Assembly: GCF_024362695.1 (NCBI RefSeq)
Contig: NC_065423.1
Span: 1,481,001 to 1,545,000, forward strand
DNA from: Pectinophora gossypiella
Taxonomy: Eukaryota; Arthropoda; Insecta; Lepidoptera; Gelechiidae
Direction of reading: 5' to 3'
DNA length: 64,000 nt
A model generated the notes under the pieces. The model saw only the letters and a list, made by a program, of their open reading frames with translations. It was not told the origin of the DNA and did not search any database. Numbering within the stretch: the first letter of the stretch is position 1; each line of letters begins with the position of its first letter. Of this stretch, positions 41,923-53,149 are shown one piece after another. The position numbers and the translations under genes were made by a program.

Positions 41923-42329
41923 CTCGAACTATCACTGATCACAGTAATCACAGTTATCACAACAAATCCAAATTTCGAACTTCACTCCGCGGATAGTAAA
42001 CAAGCACTGACAAATAATTTGACAGTTTACTTTCGTGTGCATGTTTCTATCTCTTTCGAATGCTAGTATCCTGGTACTTAAGGGTAAGTATGTTGTTATT
42101 TCTTTGTGCGCAATAAAATATTTTTATGGTATTGTTTGAATGAATGAATGTATTGTATTTTATGAAAGTAGGTACTTATTTTAAGATTACTTTGAACCTA
42201 GAAAAGTAAAAAAGTCGTTTATCTAATAAGGATCACCCGCGCTCACACTCTGGCACTAACACAGAATTGCCAGGTTTCTTCGCAAATATCCCGCGCAATA
42301 ACAGAAGGCGAAATGAATCGGTCAACAAT

Positions 42330-42600
42330 AAGACATACTATCACTTGTAGCTGCCCCTATCCCTAATGGGGTGGGCAGAGTCACAAGAACATCCCATTAG
42401 CGGTACGAGCATGATAATTATTTATGTACCTATGTTATGATTACTTGTGGCTCTGTCTGCCCCATAAGAGATAAAGGCGTGATATTATGTATGTATGTCT
42501 GGTACGGGCATGTAGCGATACGAGCGTGAAGTGGTAAGTGAAATTCCGCAGTCTCTGTCTACTCCAATGGGAAAAAGGCGTGATGTTATTGTTCACTGTT
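42330..42600. repeat. Short LINE/SINE scraps in composite element (copy 1; copy 2 at 57676-57946)
   Basis: Contains I-unit pieces (CCCTAATGGGGTGGGCAGAG and GATTACTTGTGGCTCTG) and an RTE-like end (GTCTCTGTCTACTCCAATGG). No coding capacity. Confidence 0.5.
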
Positions 42601-42739
42601 GGACAATACACGACTACAATTTAGGAAGGAAAAAAAAATACAAAAAAAATAATATTTTTTATCATGGTTAATGATAACTTTCCCTTAACAGCACCGCCAT
42701 TTTGAATTTCGGGTGCACTAGTGCTTGCCGATCAAAAAA

Positions 42740-43090
42740 AAATACTATCGATAATCTATCCCGACCGAGAGTCGATCGATAGCAAGACTATTGATAACTC
42801 GGAAAGTGGGAATATTTTCGATTTTATTACCTAAGTGCAATACAATCGATAGTATCGTTGCGGATTAATAACAAACTATCGATAATTTTGCCCTCAGTCA
42901 ATAGTATTGCAACACTCCGATAGTATGGTTATTTTGAGTGGGCTGATTGTCTAAACTGAATTTCAATCACTCAAAAGTCCATGGATTTAGATTTTTTGAA
43001 AAGTTATTTTTTTTATTTCTACCAATCAAAATCGTAGTTGAAAATGTTTGTGATCGATAATCGATACTGAACTATCGATAGTTCGAAACA
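42740..43090. repeat. TATCGATA/CGATA motif cluster inside composite element (copy 1)
   Basis: Palindromic TATCGATA occurs at 42746, 42887 and 43073, with further ATCGATA/CGATAA forms between (for example GATCGATAATCGATA near 43053). In Drosophila, TATCGATA is bound by DREF and CGATA by BEAF-32. A promoter or insulator role in this element is inference. Confidence 0.4.
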
Positions 43091-43169
43091 CTAGTGTGCC
43101 TTTTTCTATTCGCGAGCCCTGGCATCCTGGTACAGGGTATAAATCCCATTAACTGTCCCAATGCAATTT

Positions 43170-43340
43170 GCAATTCCGTGCTTCGGAAAGCACGGTTGGT
43201 CCCGGTGACTACTTACTTATGTAAGAAAGTAGTCATTACATGAGTCATGTCAGGGGCCTTTGGCGGCTCAATAGTGACCCTGACACCAGGGGTGATGAGG
43301 TTGGTAATCCACCTCACAATCCACACGATAGAAAAAGATT
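43170..43340 (+). mobile_element. SINE-B fragment in composite element (copy 1)
   Basis: 3' part of the SINE-B family (TGCTTCGG to CCACACGATAG). It interrupts a segment directly repeated from 42067-42198. Confidence 0.6.
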
Positions 43341-43622
43341 TAAAAAAATACTGTTATGTGTTTTTATTTCCTTGTACGCAATAAAGTATTATTGTATTGT
43401 ATGAAAGTATTGTATTACTTATTTTAAGATTACTTTTACCATATCATAGTAAAAGTAAAGTTATGTTAGGTAGGTACTTTACTTGAGAAATTAATTTTGT
43501 CATTACTATGTTGTAAACGTAACATTAATGTCTCGTTAATAAGATACACAATCACTTGCAGCTGCTCGTATCCCTAATGGGGTCGGCAGAGCCATAAGTA
43601 ATCAGAACATACTAACATAATA

Positions 43623-43908
43623 TCACGCCCGTATCACTAAGGGGTAGGCAGTCACAACGGTACTTGAGAAATTTATTTTGCTTTTACTATGTTGTAAATC
43701 CCCAAGGAATTCTAACAAGCCTCTGACGTTGCCGGCCGCCTCAGGGAGGCACCCCGTCTGGCCAAGGTGCCGGACCCGGTAGTTGGCGGCTCCTTCACAC
43801 TCCAGTAGCACATGGGCCGCTGTCTCGTCCATGCAGGTTCTGCACAGGGGCTTGTCGGTGACACCTAGTGTAAACAGATGTTTGTTGATATCACCGTGAC
43901 CACACAGC
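43623..43908 (-). mobile_element. C-terminal fragment of RNase H-bearing LINE (R1/I-like), copy 1
   Basis: Minus-strand frame with CGHGDINKHLFTLGV, CRTCMDETAAHVLLECEG and GNVRGLLEFLGDL, the Cys/His tail that follows RNase H in many lepidopteran non-LTR elements. It was separated from its RNase H part (45108-45360) by a later insertion. A related plus-strand scrap lies at 17190-17290. Confidence 0.6.
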
Positions 43909-45107
43909 TACACCTGCTACCTGCAGCTGTTACCTGTATTAGTGGAGACCTCTTCACATTTAGAATTCTTTTGGAGAGACAACTATTAAAGTTGGGTAGT
44001 GCCATCTTAGCCTGCCTGCATTTATTTACGGTGGTTCATAGTCTGGTGTGTTTGTTCATTCCCAAATATCCTAATACCGAACTAGCTTTATTTGCGGATG
44101 ATACAGCCATCTATTCTACGTGCCGTGGTCGAGTTATGATGACCGGAATTCTCCAACGCGCCAATGCCTTGGGCAAGTAGTTTCGCAAATGGAGAATCAA
44201 GGTAAACCCGGAGAAAAGTGCAGCGGTGTACTTTTCAAAGGGCTATTATAACACGTCACTGTCACGCTGTCAACTTAAGTCATCAAGGTGTCTGGCAAGC
44301 CGATCCCTTGGGAGGAGCAAGTCAAATATCTCGGCGTAGTCTTAGATAGACGTCTTACTTTCAAGGCCCATATCCAACGTGTACGCGATTGCGCCACGTT
44401 TGTAATGGGCCGTGTTCATTGTCTCCTTAACAAGCGTAGTAAATTATCCCTTAGGAATAAGGTGAAAATCTACACGACTTGCATCCGTCCGATCATGACC
44501 TATGCAGGGGTAGTTTTCGCTCACGTGAGTCTCTCTCAAATCTACCGTCTACAGGTAATACAAAATCGTTTCACGAAATCCACGGGAGCTCCGTGGTTCT
44601 TTCGCAATGGAAATCTGCACATTGACCTAGGTCTGCCAACCATTGCCCAATGGCTCAAATTAGCTTCAAAGCGTTTTTTCGTTTGATTCTGCTCCGCACC
44701 AAACAAATCCCCTGGTAGTTGCGGCTTCCGAATACATCCCGCTTAGGAACGGTACTGAATAGCATCGGCGTCCGAAGGATGTAATACGATCCCGACCCGA
44801 TTACTCAAGCCATCAGCCAATCAACTCGCGACAACAAACACTTCAGGACCCCGATACCGACACCGCCGGCGTGGTCGACGACTTCCCTCAATCAGCGCTT
44901 ATCGCTATCGACTTACTAGGGTCATTTAATTCTTTCAAATATTTTTCCTCTCAGACGACGCCCTGAGCCGAGGTTCGCGCTCAACTGGGCACCCTCAGGC
45001 CTGTTGTCTTAAACGATGTACCGGGTGAGAGCCTTCAGCGCTCCCCATTTGTCCGGCCAAGTAGTTAATGTCATTTGCGGCAAATCTTCGATAAGTCACG
45101 TCAAAAA
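43892..45107 (+). mobile_element. 5'-truncated jockey-like LINE inserted in the RNase H LINE, copy 1
   Basis: The plus-strand RT carries LALFADDTAIYST (the catalytic FADD box), then after a stop and frame changes the VKYLGVVLDRRLTFKAHI and IYTTCIRPIMTYAGVV blocks. A 3' untranslated region ends in TCACGTCAAAAAAA. TGTTTGTTG flanks both ends (about 43883 and 45110), consistent with a target-site duplication. The 3' end matches free-standing tails at 7606, 8173, 18228, 21131 and 37423. Confidence 0.6.
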
Positions 45108-45460
45108 AAGGTGTGTTTGTTGGCTGCTCTCGTTCGTAGCAGCGAGCGAACCTGTCCGAATGAGATCGGCAATATCGGTTCCGGACCGATGGCTGTTACC
45201 TCCCGTTCCCCTTCTGGCCAACTCGTCCGCCGCGTCGTTACCTCTTGAATCGCTGTGTCCTTTGATCCATTGTAAAGTGACGTGGTTGTACTTGCACACC
45301 TTAGTCAGTGATTGGTGGTAACTGTATGAGTAGTAGTAGTAGTTGTTTAGGGCCTGCAAAACTCTGAAAGTATTCTAATGAAACTGTCCCGTACCTAGCT
45401 AGCCATGAACGCATACGCCGCTAGCGTGATGCCCATTTGACCTGGATTTGGTGTTAAGGG
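45108..45460 (-). mobile_element. RNase H domain fragment of LINE, copy 1
   Basis: The minus strand encodes VTLQWIKGHSDSRGNDAADE followed by LARRG, the RNase H C-terminal motif with its conserved His and Asp. It joins conceptually to the Cys/His tail at 43908-43623 once the inserted RT fragment is removed. Confidence 0.55.
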
Positions 45461-45704
45461 AGCCTGATATTACATAATCATAAAATAAAGCATAATACAC
45501 AAGGAGACGAGATGCATTGTAAAGTACATTTCTTTATCAACTATTAATGTAGGTAATCGACTAAATTTTTGGACAAAACTTGTACAACAAAGTGACTCTG
45601 CCCACCTCAGTAGCGCAGTAAGTGTGATATTAGATATGTGTAATTACTTGTGGCTCTGTCTGGTCCATTAGGGATAAAGCCGTGATTTATGTATGTTCAA
45701 ATCT

Positions 45705-45832
45705 TCTTCTATCCTATGGGTTGTGAGGTGGATAACCTGGTGCGAGGGTTATTATTGAGCCGTCAAATGCCCCTGACATCGCTCATGTAACGACTACTTA
45801 CTTACATCAGTAAGTAGTAACCGGGACCAAAG
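45705..45832 (-). mobile_element. SINE-B 3' fragment (composite copy 1)
   Basis: Inverted tail of SINE-B (GGGTTGTGAGGTGGATAA to GTAACCGGGACCAA). No tRNA-like head remains. Confidence 0.6.
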
Positions 45833-46184
45833 CCCATTGTTTTTTTAACTATTGTGTCTGGAAATCTTGGCCTCACAAGAATGAAACAAAACAATTTAAT
45901 AAAATATTGATTATTTATGGCCATCACTGGCACGTTTACCCTTTACTAGGGCAGGCATAAATAAAAGAGGTGGTAGCTGTTCACTCAAAAGTTAAATACC
46001 TTGAACAGCTGATTGCTACGTAGTGTTGTGCAAATTTGAATTTATTACATGAAGACCTGGAATTCAATTGCTCATAACTAATGCAAATATGAACTTAGGC
46101 GGCCAATACTCTCGCATGTGATTTGTAGATAGTGACAGAGTTGGCACACTTCGGGTTGATACCCCCCTTCCGTTACACCCTGTA

Positions 46185-46950
46185 TAGTTTATCATAATAA
46201 TTTTAACTAAGATATTATAGAGTAAGTAGGAAAAATACATGACCCATTTGACAAGTATCAACTGGTATGAGGCGGATACGAACCCAAATCAACGCCCTAT
46301 GTTTACAAAACGAAGAAAATCCCCACACATAGATACTTAACGAAACCCAACCATATGTACAACGAAAGAGATCTCCAAATGTAATGTGATTCTTTTGCAT
46401 TCTTCAGAAGTTAAGGCGAAGCTATCGAAAAAGAATTGTAAAATAAAATCGAGTGTAATTTGTGGTGTTTGGTCTCAATTTGCTGATACCGTTGGATGTG
46501 TTTGCTCGAAGCACTTCGTGGATTCGCGTCGAAATTCCAATTTTATTCCCAGATGCTTAAGTAAGATTGGATTGGTTGGTACTTTGATATGTTTTTGATT
46601 CGTGTCTCGACTTGTCTTCGTAATGTTGCAACGTTATTGAAATTTTATACATTGGTAGTCAAAATAAAAAACAATACTTATTTTTCAAATTGGCTTACAA
46701 AGTTAGCGCTTTTTGAAAGTCAAAAATTAAATTACATATTTATTATGTAACTAGCTGTAAAACTGCTACCACATGGGAAGCTGTAACGCTGAGGGAAAGG
46801 CGTGGCCAGAAAACCTCCCAGCACAGGGCCCTAGTCCTCTTGTTTCATGTTTTCCTTTCTTTTTTTAGTGTTATCTTTATATTTTGTGATGACGTTTTTG
46901 TTCTTCGAGAGTTCGGGTACCTTATTGGTTGGTGTTATAAAATAAGTTGA
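46185..46950. other. Unassigned; possible THAP-like scrap
   Basis: A plus-strand 70-codon ORF (46386-46598) contains CVCSKHFVDS, reminiscent of the C-terminal part of a THAP zinc finger, but the rest does not fit well. Otherwise nothing recognised. Confidence 0.2.
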
Positions 46951-47306
46951 CGATTATATCCCAATTCGGGTAGCCAGAGGTGCATCTATCGCAAGATGAA
47001 CTTATAGTTTTTTATTTTTATTTACTTATAACATGTCTTCTATCGTGTGTGTTGTGAGGCGAATTACCAACCTCATCAACCCTGGTGTCAGAGTTATTAT
47101 TGAGCCGACAAAGGCCCCTGACACGGCTCATGTAACGACTACTTACTTACATCAGTAAGTAGTAACCGGGACCAACGGCTTAACATGCCTTCCGAAATGT
47201 CCTAACCAAACTAGGGATCACAAAGTAAATTTTGTGATAATGTCCCCACCGGGCTCGAACTCGGGTCGTGAGCCCAACGCTCAACCACTGGACCACAGAG
47301 GTCTAA
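46950..47306 (-). mobile_element. J-family scrap and SINE-B copy
   Basis: 46950-47005 ATCCCAATTCGGGTAGCCAG. 47035-47306 inverted SINE-B (TCTATCGTGTGTGTTGTGAG to GCTCAACCACTGGACCACAG), with a deletion after TGCCTTCCGA. Confidence 0.65.
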
Positions 47307-47309
47307 TTA

Positions 47310-47895
47310 AATGTCAAATATGATAGTACGACAGGGATAAAGTGGGTACATGATATTGCTCATGACTACATAGTTTGTCCATAAACTGCCCAAAACTAGT
47401 TCACCAAAGGTATCAAAAAGGCATCTTCAGGTGGGACATCAAACCGTCGTTTTCTCCGAATGTGGACAGCATAGTGATATATACACGTAAGCCTAAGACG
47501 TATGCGACCGAAACGTCTCCGCCATGAATCATAGCTGACATTGATTTGCTTCTTTTAAATGTGGACGGTGGTGCGAGAGGGAACCAAGACAGTTTTTTTT
47601 ATTTTTTTATTTTATTCAGTTAAAAATTATTTTATTTTACCCGTTGTTAGATCTTGCACCAATGTCCCATGAGTTATCCTGTAATATACTTTTATTAACT
47701 AGTTACATCACAAACAAGAAATGGACGTTTACAAGAGATCTCTTCCAGCCAACCCAGAGGTAGTATTAGAAGGAGGTTTTTGGTATTAGAGGTAGTTATT
47801 GATTTATCGAAAGTGCAGTTTTCACTAACACGGTTCGCTCGACCATTTTGTAGACTGCGATACGACTCACCACGTATCATGCCGGTCTACGTATC
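47310..47895. other. F-family MITE scrap, then unassigned
   Basis: 47310-47370 shows AAATGTCAAATATGATAGTA and GATATTGCTCATGAC (F family). 47690-47880 has scraps of LINE and J repeats (AAGAGATCTCTTCCAGCCAA, TTCGCTCGACCATTTTGTAG). Confidence 0.35.
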
Positions 47896-48170
47896 ATGGT
47901 AGCCCCGTTGGAAGAACGCTTGTCTCTCACTGTAAGGTCGCAGGTTTGAATCCTACTTGGGCCTAAGCCTATGATTTTCGAAATCGTTTTACGAATTCAT
48001 GTTTGGATCATAAATGATTATCACGTGTTCAGCGGTAAAGGAAAACATCGTGAATAAACCCACATTCCCAAGAAATGTGTTTTGGGGGTATTTCGCGGGC
48101 TGGATGGGCAGTCAGGCAGTCGCTTCCGTAAAAAAACCGGACCTGTCAAATCTTCAGGTTAGGTAAGCAT
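47896..48170 (+). mobile_element. SINE-A copy
   Basis: GGTAGCCCCGTTGGAAGAAC (box A), GGTTTGAATCC (box B), and the GTCAAATCTTCAGGTTAGGT end. Confidence 0.7.
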
Positions 48171-48171
48171 A

Positions 48172-48305
48172 TTGTGCCCGGTGAATGGTAATAGGCTCGC
48201 TTCCTATTACACGTGACTTAAACATAGCTGGGTGTAGTATATATATATATATATATACTTCTGCCTATTCCATATAAGTACAGGCGTTTGCTATTTTAGC
48301 ACAAA
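48172..48305 (+). mobile_element. SINE-V fragment with (AT)n
   Basis: GCCCGGTGAATGGTAATAGG and GTGACTTAAACATAGCTGGG, then about ten AT units at 48238-48257, then ACTTCTGCCTATTCC. Confidence 0.5.
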
Positions 48306-48635
48306 GCCATTATTCATGCCAATATTAGACAGATTTATTCGATTAAAAGTATTTTTTTCTTTGTTACCTCCAGTAGCATGTCATCCAAACGTAATACAAA
48401 CAAATGTAGTGAGGGATATCCGCACGGGCCGTGCAACTATTTATATTGAATTTGTTATTTTTTTGGAATTTATTATTTCACATTTGCCACTCGATTTCAG
48501 ACATTCGTCTGAGCCGGAGTATGGAGATATTTTCTTTTATTCCCCTATGATTTTTTACCTGTCAGTAATTTGTATAGGAGAGGATAATCCTGCATTCTGT
48601 AGTATTGTTATTATGATATTCTCTTCTTTCTTTTT
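48306..48635 (+). other. Unassigned stretch with 113-codon ORF
   Basis: The plus-strand frame 48316-48657 is open and hydrophobic in places but runs into the N-family MITE, and no domain is recognised. TCGATTTCAG near 48500 is acceptor-like. Treated as unassigned. Confidence 0.2.
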
Positions 48636-48735
48636 CAGGTTGTTAGTGACAATGTAACGTAAAATGAGGGATGATTCAGACCAGGATTCCGAGTTGCTAT
48701 CAAGTGGTATTTTCCGTCGCTAAAGTATGGAACAT
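48636..48735 (+). mobile_element. N-family MITE, left half
   Basis: CAGGTTGTTAGTGACAATGT, GGGATGATTCAGACCAGGAT and GCTAAAGTATGGAAC. Confidence 0.55.
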
Positions 48736-48739
48736 TTGG

Positions 48740-49800
48740 GCTTTTCAAGGCAAAAGTGATTAGGCACTATTTGAGTTTTCGTACTCTACCTTAGACCACA
48801 TCGCTGCTTTAGGCCAGCCTGGATTGAGCACAGTGTTTTTTTTTGTGATACGTACCCAAAGGGATTGTAACCGAATGCTCAACCACTGGATGGTCGACGC
48901 TATATACACATATTTGTTCACGTTTATTGCCCACTCGAGTAGGTAGAGACCACGGAATTTGACTTATTTTATGATCCTAATACACAACTAGCCTCTTCCA
49001 CGCTCATAATTAATATATGAAGTGTGATTTTTATGATCATTAAATTATGTATGGCTTTTAACCTGCGACATCTGAACGGGAATCAAGCATTCTACCAACT
49101 GAGCTACCAAGTACATAAACTATAGAGTTCGTAGTAAAAGCAGTTCTTCACTAAACTATTCAGATTCGCATTTCTGTAGAACTGAAATAATTCAGCCATC
49201 ATACAAAGTGCGAGTAACTATCATATAAATCCCAGCTTCCGTTTAAAACTTCCATCTCGTAAAAGCTCAAGTTTCCGGCGGAAGTAGTCGGAGTTCGGAA
49301 TTCAAATTCGAAAAATACGCTCCTTTCCGCTTCCGGCGTTTGATTTCTCCCGTGATACGACGTTTCCTACAGTGCAATATTTGAATGCGTTAGTTTCGGT
49401 ATGGTGGTTGCATTGGACATTTTTCGCGATTTGACAGATATTCAAATCTGTATGTATATGACATTTATAAAAAGAAAGTGAAAGTTTTTCCTTTTGAAAT
49501 TCGGATCCCTAAAAAGGAAGAAAGAAACATAATTATTCAGCAAAAGAATTAACATTGCTATGAAATACATAATTAAACTTCTTAAAAGGAAATTATTTTA
49601 ATTATTGCCAAAACGGTTCAGCAAATGTCATTGATTTTGAGAATCAAATAGACGTTAACAAAAAAATGAGCTGCAAGTCTAAACATAATAATTATGTACT
49701 AAATATAACGCAACTTGAACCATCCGTTTAGGTGTGACTAAATATTTACAATATTATTATTTTGTGATTACTTCTGATTATGCTCACCACAGTTAAAATC
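48740..49800. other. Mostly unassigned
   Basis: 48850-48905 resembles a SINE-B head (GAATGCTCAACCACTGGATG). 49060-49115 has a tRNA-like scrap (GCATTCTACCAACTGAGCTA). No gene recognised. Confidence 0.25.
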
Positions 49801-49802
49801 GT

Positions 49803-50150
49803 GTTAGAGCCGTAGTAGCTTAGTTCGTAGAACGCTTGCCTCTCACTTTGAGGTCGTAGGTTCGAATCCAGCACAGGCCTTAATCAATGATTGTCAAATT
49901 TATTTTCGAATTCATGTTTGGATCACAAATTATTATGCTCAGCGGTGAAAAAAAACATTGTGAGGAAACCCACATTCCCGAAAATGCATTTTCGGAGGTA
50001 TGTGACCTAACCTGTATTGGGCTGGTTTTCTCTTCGCGGGTTGAAAAGAAAAGTTCGCTTCTGTATAAAACCGGACCTGTCAAATCTTCAGATAAGATAA
50101 GCGGACACTGTGAAAAACGGGATAATGCTAGGGAGATGATGATGATGATT
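49803..50150 (+). mobile_element. SINE-A copy, full length
   Basis: GTAGTAGCTTAGTTCGTAGA (box A), GGTTCGAATCCAGCACAGG (box B), and GGGATAATGCTAGGGAGATG plus (GAT)n at the end. Confidence 0.75.
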
Positions 50151-50184
50151 TGAGGTCGTGTGATCTTAAATGTATTGTCATCAT

Positions 50185-50395
50185 CAAGCACACACCGGAC
50201 GCTCCATACAAAAATATATCTAACTTTGCTACTGCCGCTGAACGCGGAAGTGCAAGCGAGAAACAGTCTGCGCTCTCTTTCTCTCTTACTCCTTAGCGAC
50301 TTACGTCCATTTAAGACTAAAGTAAGACCGAGAGGGGGTGAGGTGGGGTGGCAATACGAATTGGTGCGGGGCGGAGAGTTACCGTTCTATAATGC
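50185..50395 (+). repeat. R-family repeat
   Basis: CACCGGACGCTCCATACAAA, TTACTCCTTAGCGACTTACG and GGGCGGAGAGTTACCGTTCT. Confidence 0.5.
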
Positions 50396-50724
50396 AGTAT
50401 AATGAAGAATTATTTATTAAGTACATGGTTCAAATCCAACAACAGTAATGAAAGTGCCCCCCAAGACGCCAGGCGTCGTTTGTACACAAGCCTTCTGCAA
50501 CGAAACATTGCTTTCGAAAATTGGAAAATTATATCGCTCATAAATCTGTGTTGTGAACATGCTCGCGATAGAAGGAGATGGCATATTACACTTACATGTG
50601 GCTAGAACGAGAGATTGTAAGTGTCAAGTATTGAAAATTCAGATGAGAAAATTGTTTGTGATTTGTAAAGATATATAAGTTTCTTTTTAAATAAGCTTCG
50701 TACGTTCTGATAGATCATCATTAC

Positions 50725-51190
50725 TAATTTAAGAGCCACGCTCTTGTTGGTGTAGCATTTTCCATGCTACTTTTTAGGATAAATATGGCAGTGGTTTCCC
50801 TCTTGCCTTTCGCCCCGCAGTACTCTGGCTGACGCGAGTGGGATGGCGCCCAGAGTAGTCTATTTCAAAACCGTACTACGAGTCCTGTTCTCCGCCTCTG
50901 GATAGTACTGACAGTTACTGCTGTCCTCTGTCAAGTTCCAGGTTCCTTGTGACTGTTTTGATGGAGAGTTAGCTGTACTCGTAAATCTCTTCTCTCCGCC
51001 AAAACCTTCACCTAATTCGATACGACCTGCACCTTCTCTTTTATTTGTTCCATATATCTTCTCCTAGGTCTACCCCTTCCTCTCTTTCCTTCAATTATTC
51101 CTACTATGATGTTCTTTATAAACAAATCGTATCGTATGAGGTGACAAATCATATTACCTCTCATGTTTTCTTAAGTCACTATTATGGTTC
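50725..51190 (-). mobile_element. RTE-like LINE end split by W-family repeat
   Basis: Minus strand: ATGAGGTGACAAATC-type and GGTCTACCCCTTCCTCTCTT (RGRGRPRR), AATTCGATACGACCTGCACC (VQVVSN), then the W-family block 50755-50950 (GCAGTACTCTGGCTGACGCG), then GCCACGCTCTTGTTGGTG. Confidence 0.5.
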
Positions 51191-51194
51191 TATT

Positions 51195-52508
51195 TTTAAA
51201 GTAGTATTCTCTTGTAAATAGATTACTTCTTTATAATAGAAGAGAAGAATACAAAATTTCAATATCCTTTAAAGATTGCACGCACCCTCGCTATGCCTCG
51301 AAGGTTATTATTAAATGTTGTATGTATTAAAATCTATTCGAACCCCTCAATTTCTATTGATGTCTCAATTTTATTGGAAATTTGTGGGGTGTACCCATGG
51401 CGTACCCATTTTTCCCGCATAATGGTTACTTTAGCCTTATGGTTTGTGAATTTTTATGGGTGTAGTGAAATTGTGACAATGTTGCATCGATTTGGAAACG
51501 CATTTTGGCTGTGACACTTCAAATTGTATTTTTAATGCGTTTAAAAACCATGGTTACTCCACACCACACAATAAGGTTCATCATTATCCATCTTAGGACT
51601 TCATATCAACAGTGGCTGTTAGTATTTGATTACTTGTGACTCTGCCCACTCTATTAGCTAAAATGGGCGTGATTTATAACTTACTATAGGGGAATCGTTT
51701 AACAAAACATTTATTAAAAAAATATATTTTGTTTTTATTTCTTGACTTACCCGCGAAAGAATGCTGAGAGACAGATGACCATTGTATTGTAATGGCTAGA
51801 TACCTTGACTAGGTAACCAAAGTTACCGGGTTTGATTCCCGATCGCGCGATTTGAAGTTTCGAAATTGACTCGGGTGAAAATTTAGTCGAACTTTTTTAT
51901 AAATTCTTATTGTCAACATATTAATTTCACATAACTTTTCGCGTAAAGAAATATACCAAATACAAATTCGCCGATTCTTCTTACCAAACATACTCATACA
52001 AAATATCCATTATTATCAAAATATTCAAATGCCTAAAAACCTTTGAAGTAATATAATAAAAAGCACTTAACTCCCTTTTTATAGGATTGTATTTGTATTC
52101 CTTATTCTTTGTTCGCGAGGCAATTGGCAAAATTGAGCCAATCCAATCTGAAACAATTGAGATACGATTTTTTTATTTGATACATATCTATAAGGATTTG
52201 ATCGTGGGGTGAAAATTCTTGTTTGTAGTACTCTCGTAGACATTGTGTTTGTGTTTACCGTCTTCAAGTATTTTTGTGCAGAATTATAAGGAAACAAAAG
52301 GTAACATAAGCATTGAAATTAGTCGAAATGCAAAATGAAATACACCGTTATTTCATTTTACTTTTTGACTTATTTTCGAATTTTGTTTATGAATTAGGTA
52401 ATAATGAGTACGACGTTTGATCGCTTTTATTGATACTGTCGTTTTGTGGTTTCTACTACTAGGACTAGGTTACTTTTATTAATTTAATAACTAATCGATT
52501 AGCATAGG
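51195..52508. other. Mostly unassigned; one I-unit scrap
   Basis: 51570-51680 I-unit (TCATATCAACAGTGGCTGTT, GATTACTTGTGACTCTGCCC). The other ORFs in this interval have no recognisable features. Confidence 0.25.
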
Positions 52509-52640
52509 TGGCCAGGCTATACAGGTTGTGAGAAGCTGCAGTAGTTTTAGGCGGATGAGACGTTCGTTATGTAAAAATTGACGATCTAAAGTGTAACTAT
52601 GTTACCTACTGAATAAAGATATTTTTGATTTGAATTTGAC
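52508..52640 (+). mobile_element. T-family LINE 3' end
   Basis: CTATACAGGTTGTGAGAAGC, GCAGTAGTTTTAGGCGGATG and tail GAATAAAGATATTTTTGATT. Confidence 0.7.
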
Positions 52641-52724
52641 GTCGTTATGGGCAAAAATCGATTTTGAGTTTTTCGTCAATACATTTTGAGCATTCATACA
52701 CTTTGGATTTTATTAATGTAATAA

Positions 52725-52995
52725 AAAAAATCATGAATGTTACGACGGGAAATTCCACTTGAAAAAACAACGAACTGAAAAGTATAAGAAAACAGCAAAA
52801 CAGTTTTTTATCATAACTGTACAATAACATCAAAACTCGCTCGACGTAAAGGGAAAATAAGGCCACTCGCCGTAAAGAGACTCGCCGAAGCGAGGGTCGC
52901 CGTTCGGAAAGTCGCTGTCAACGCTACAATTCATGAATCATGGTTTGAATCATCGCCAAAGTTTCGTTACGATGTCACTAGTATCCACGTGTAAA
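52725..52995. mobile_element. N-family MITE with internal insertion
   Basis: TTACGACGGGAAATTCCACT begins a half-arm, followed by about 170 bp of other sequence (ACTCGCCGAAGCGAGGGTCG), then CATGGTTTGAATCATCGCCA and TTCGTTACGATGTCACTAG. Confidence 0.4.
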
Positions 52996-53149
52996 CATTT
53001 TTAACAACAAATCAGGCACAAAAAGGAAAAATTCGGCGCACAAATTGCTTAATTTTTATTAAAATGTAAATTTTAGGAATCAATCCCACTAATTCTGTTC
53101 CACTACAAATCGGATTCGCATCCATCACCAATGGAACATTAGCCACATT

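Larger units (their letters stand above)
40627..46182 (-). mobile_element. Composite non-autonomous Tc1/mariner-superfamily transposon, copy 1 (5,556 bp)
   Basis: The ends are inverted repeats of about 33 bp with two mismatches, starting CAGGGTGTAACGGAA on each strand. The element is flanked by TA on both sides (40625-40626 and 46183-46184), the Tc1/mariner target-site signature. The interior holds, left to right: a GC-rich stretch (40780-41000), a broken minus-strand transposase (about 41210-41922), SINE and LINE scraps, a TATCGATA cluster (42740-43090), a SINE (43170-43340), a minus-strand RNase H LINE split by a plus-strand RT fragment (43623-45360), another SINE (45705-45832), and a right terminal region. 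Nothing inside can encode an active transposase, so movement would need enzyme supplied in trans (inference). The copy at 55973 has the same length and order, with every landmark shifted by exactly 15,346 bp. Confidence 0.88.

Noticed and set aside
41791..42066. 91-codon plus-strand ORF (also at 57137)
   Set aside because: Antisense shadow of the transposase N-terminus.
45016..45321. 101-codon plus-strand ORF (also at 60362)
   Set aside because: It joins a LINE 3' end to the antisense of the RNase H domain; not a gene.
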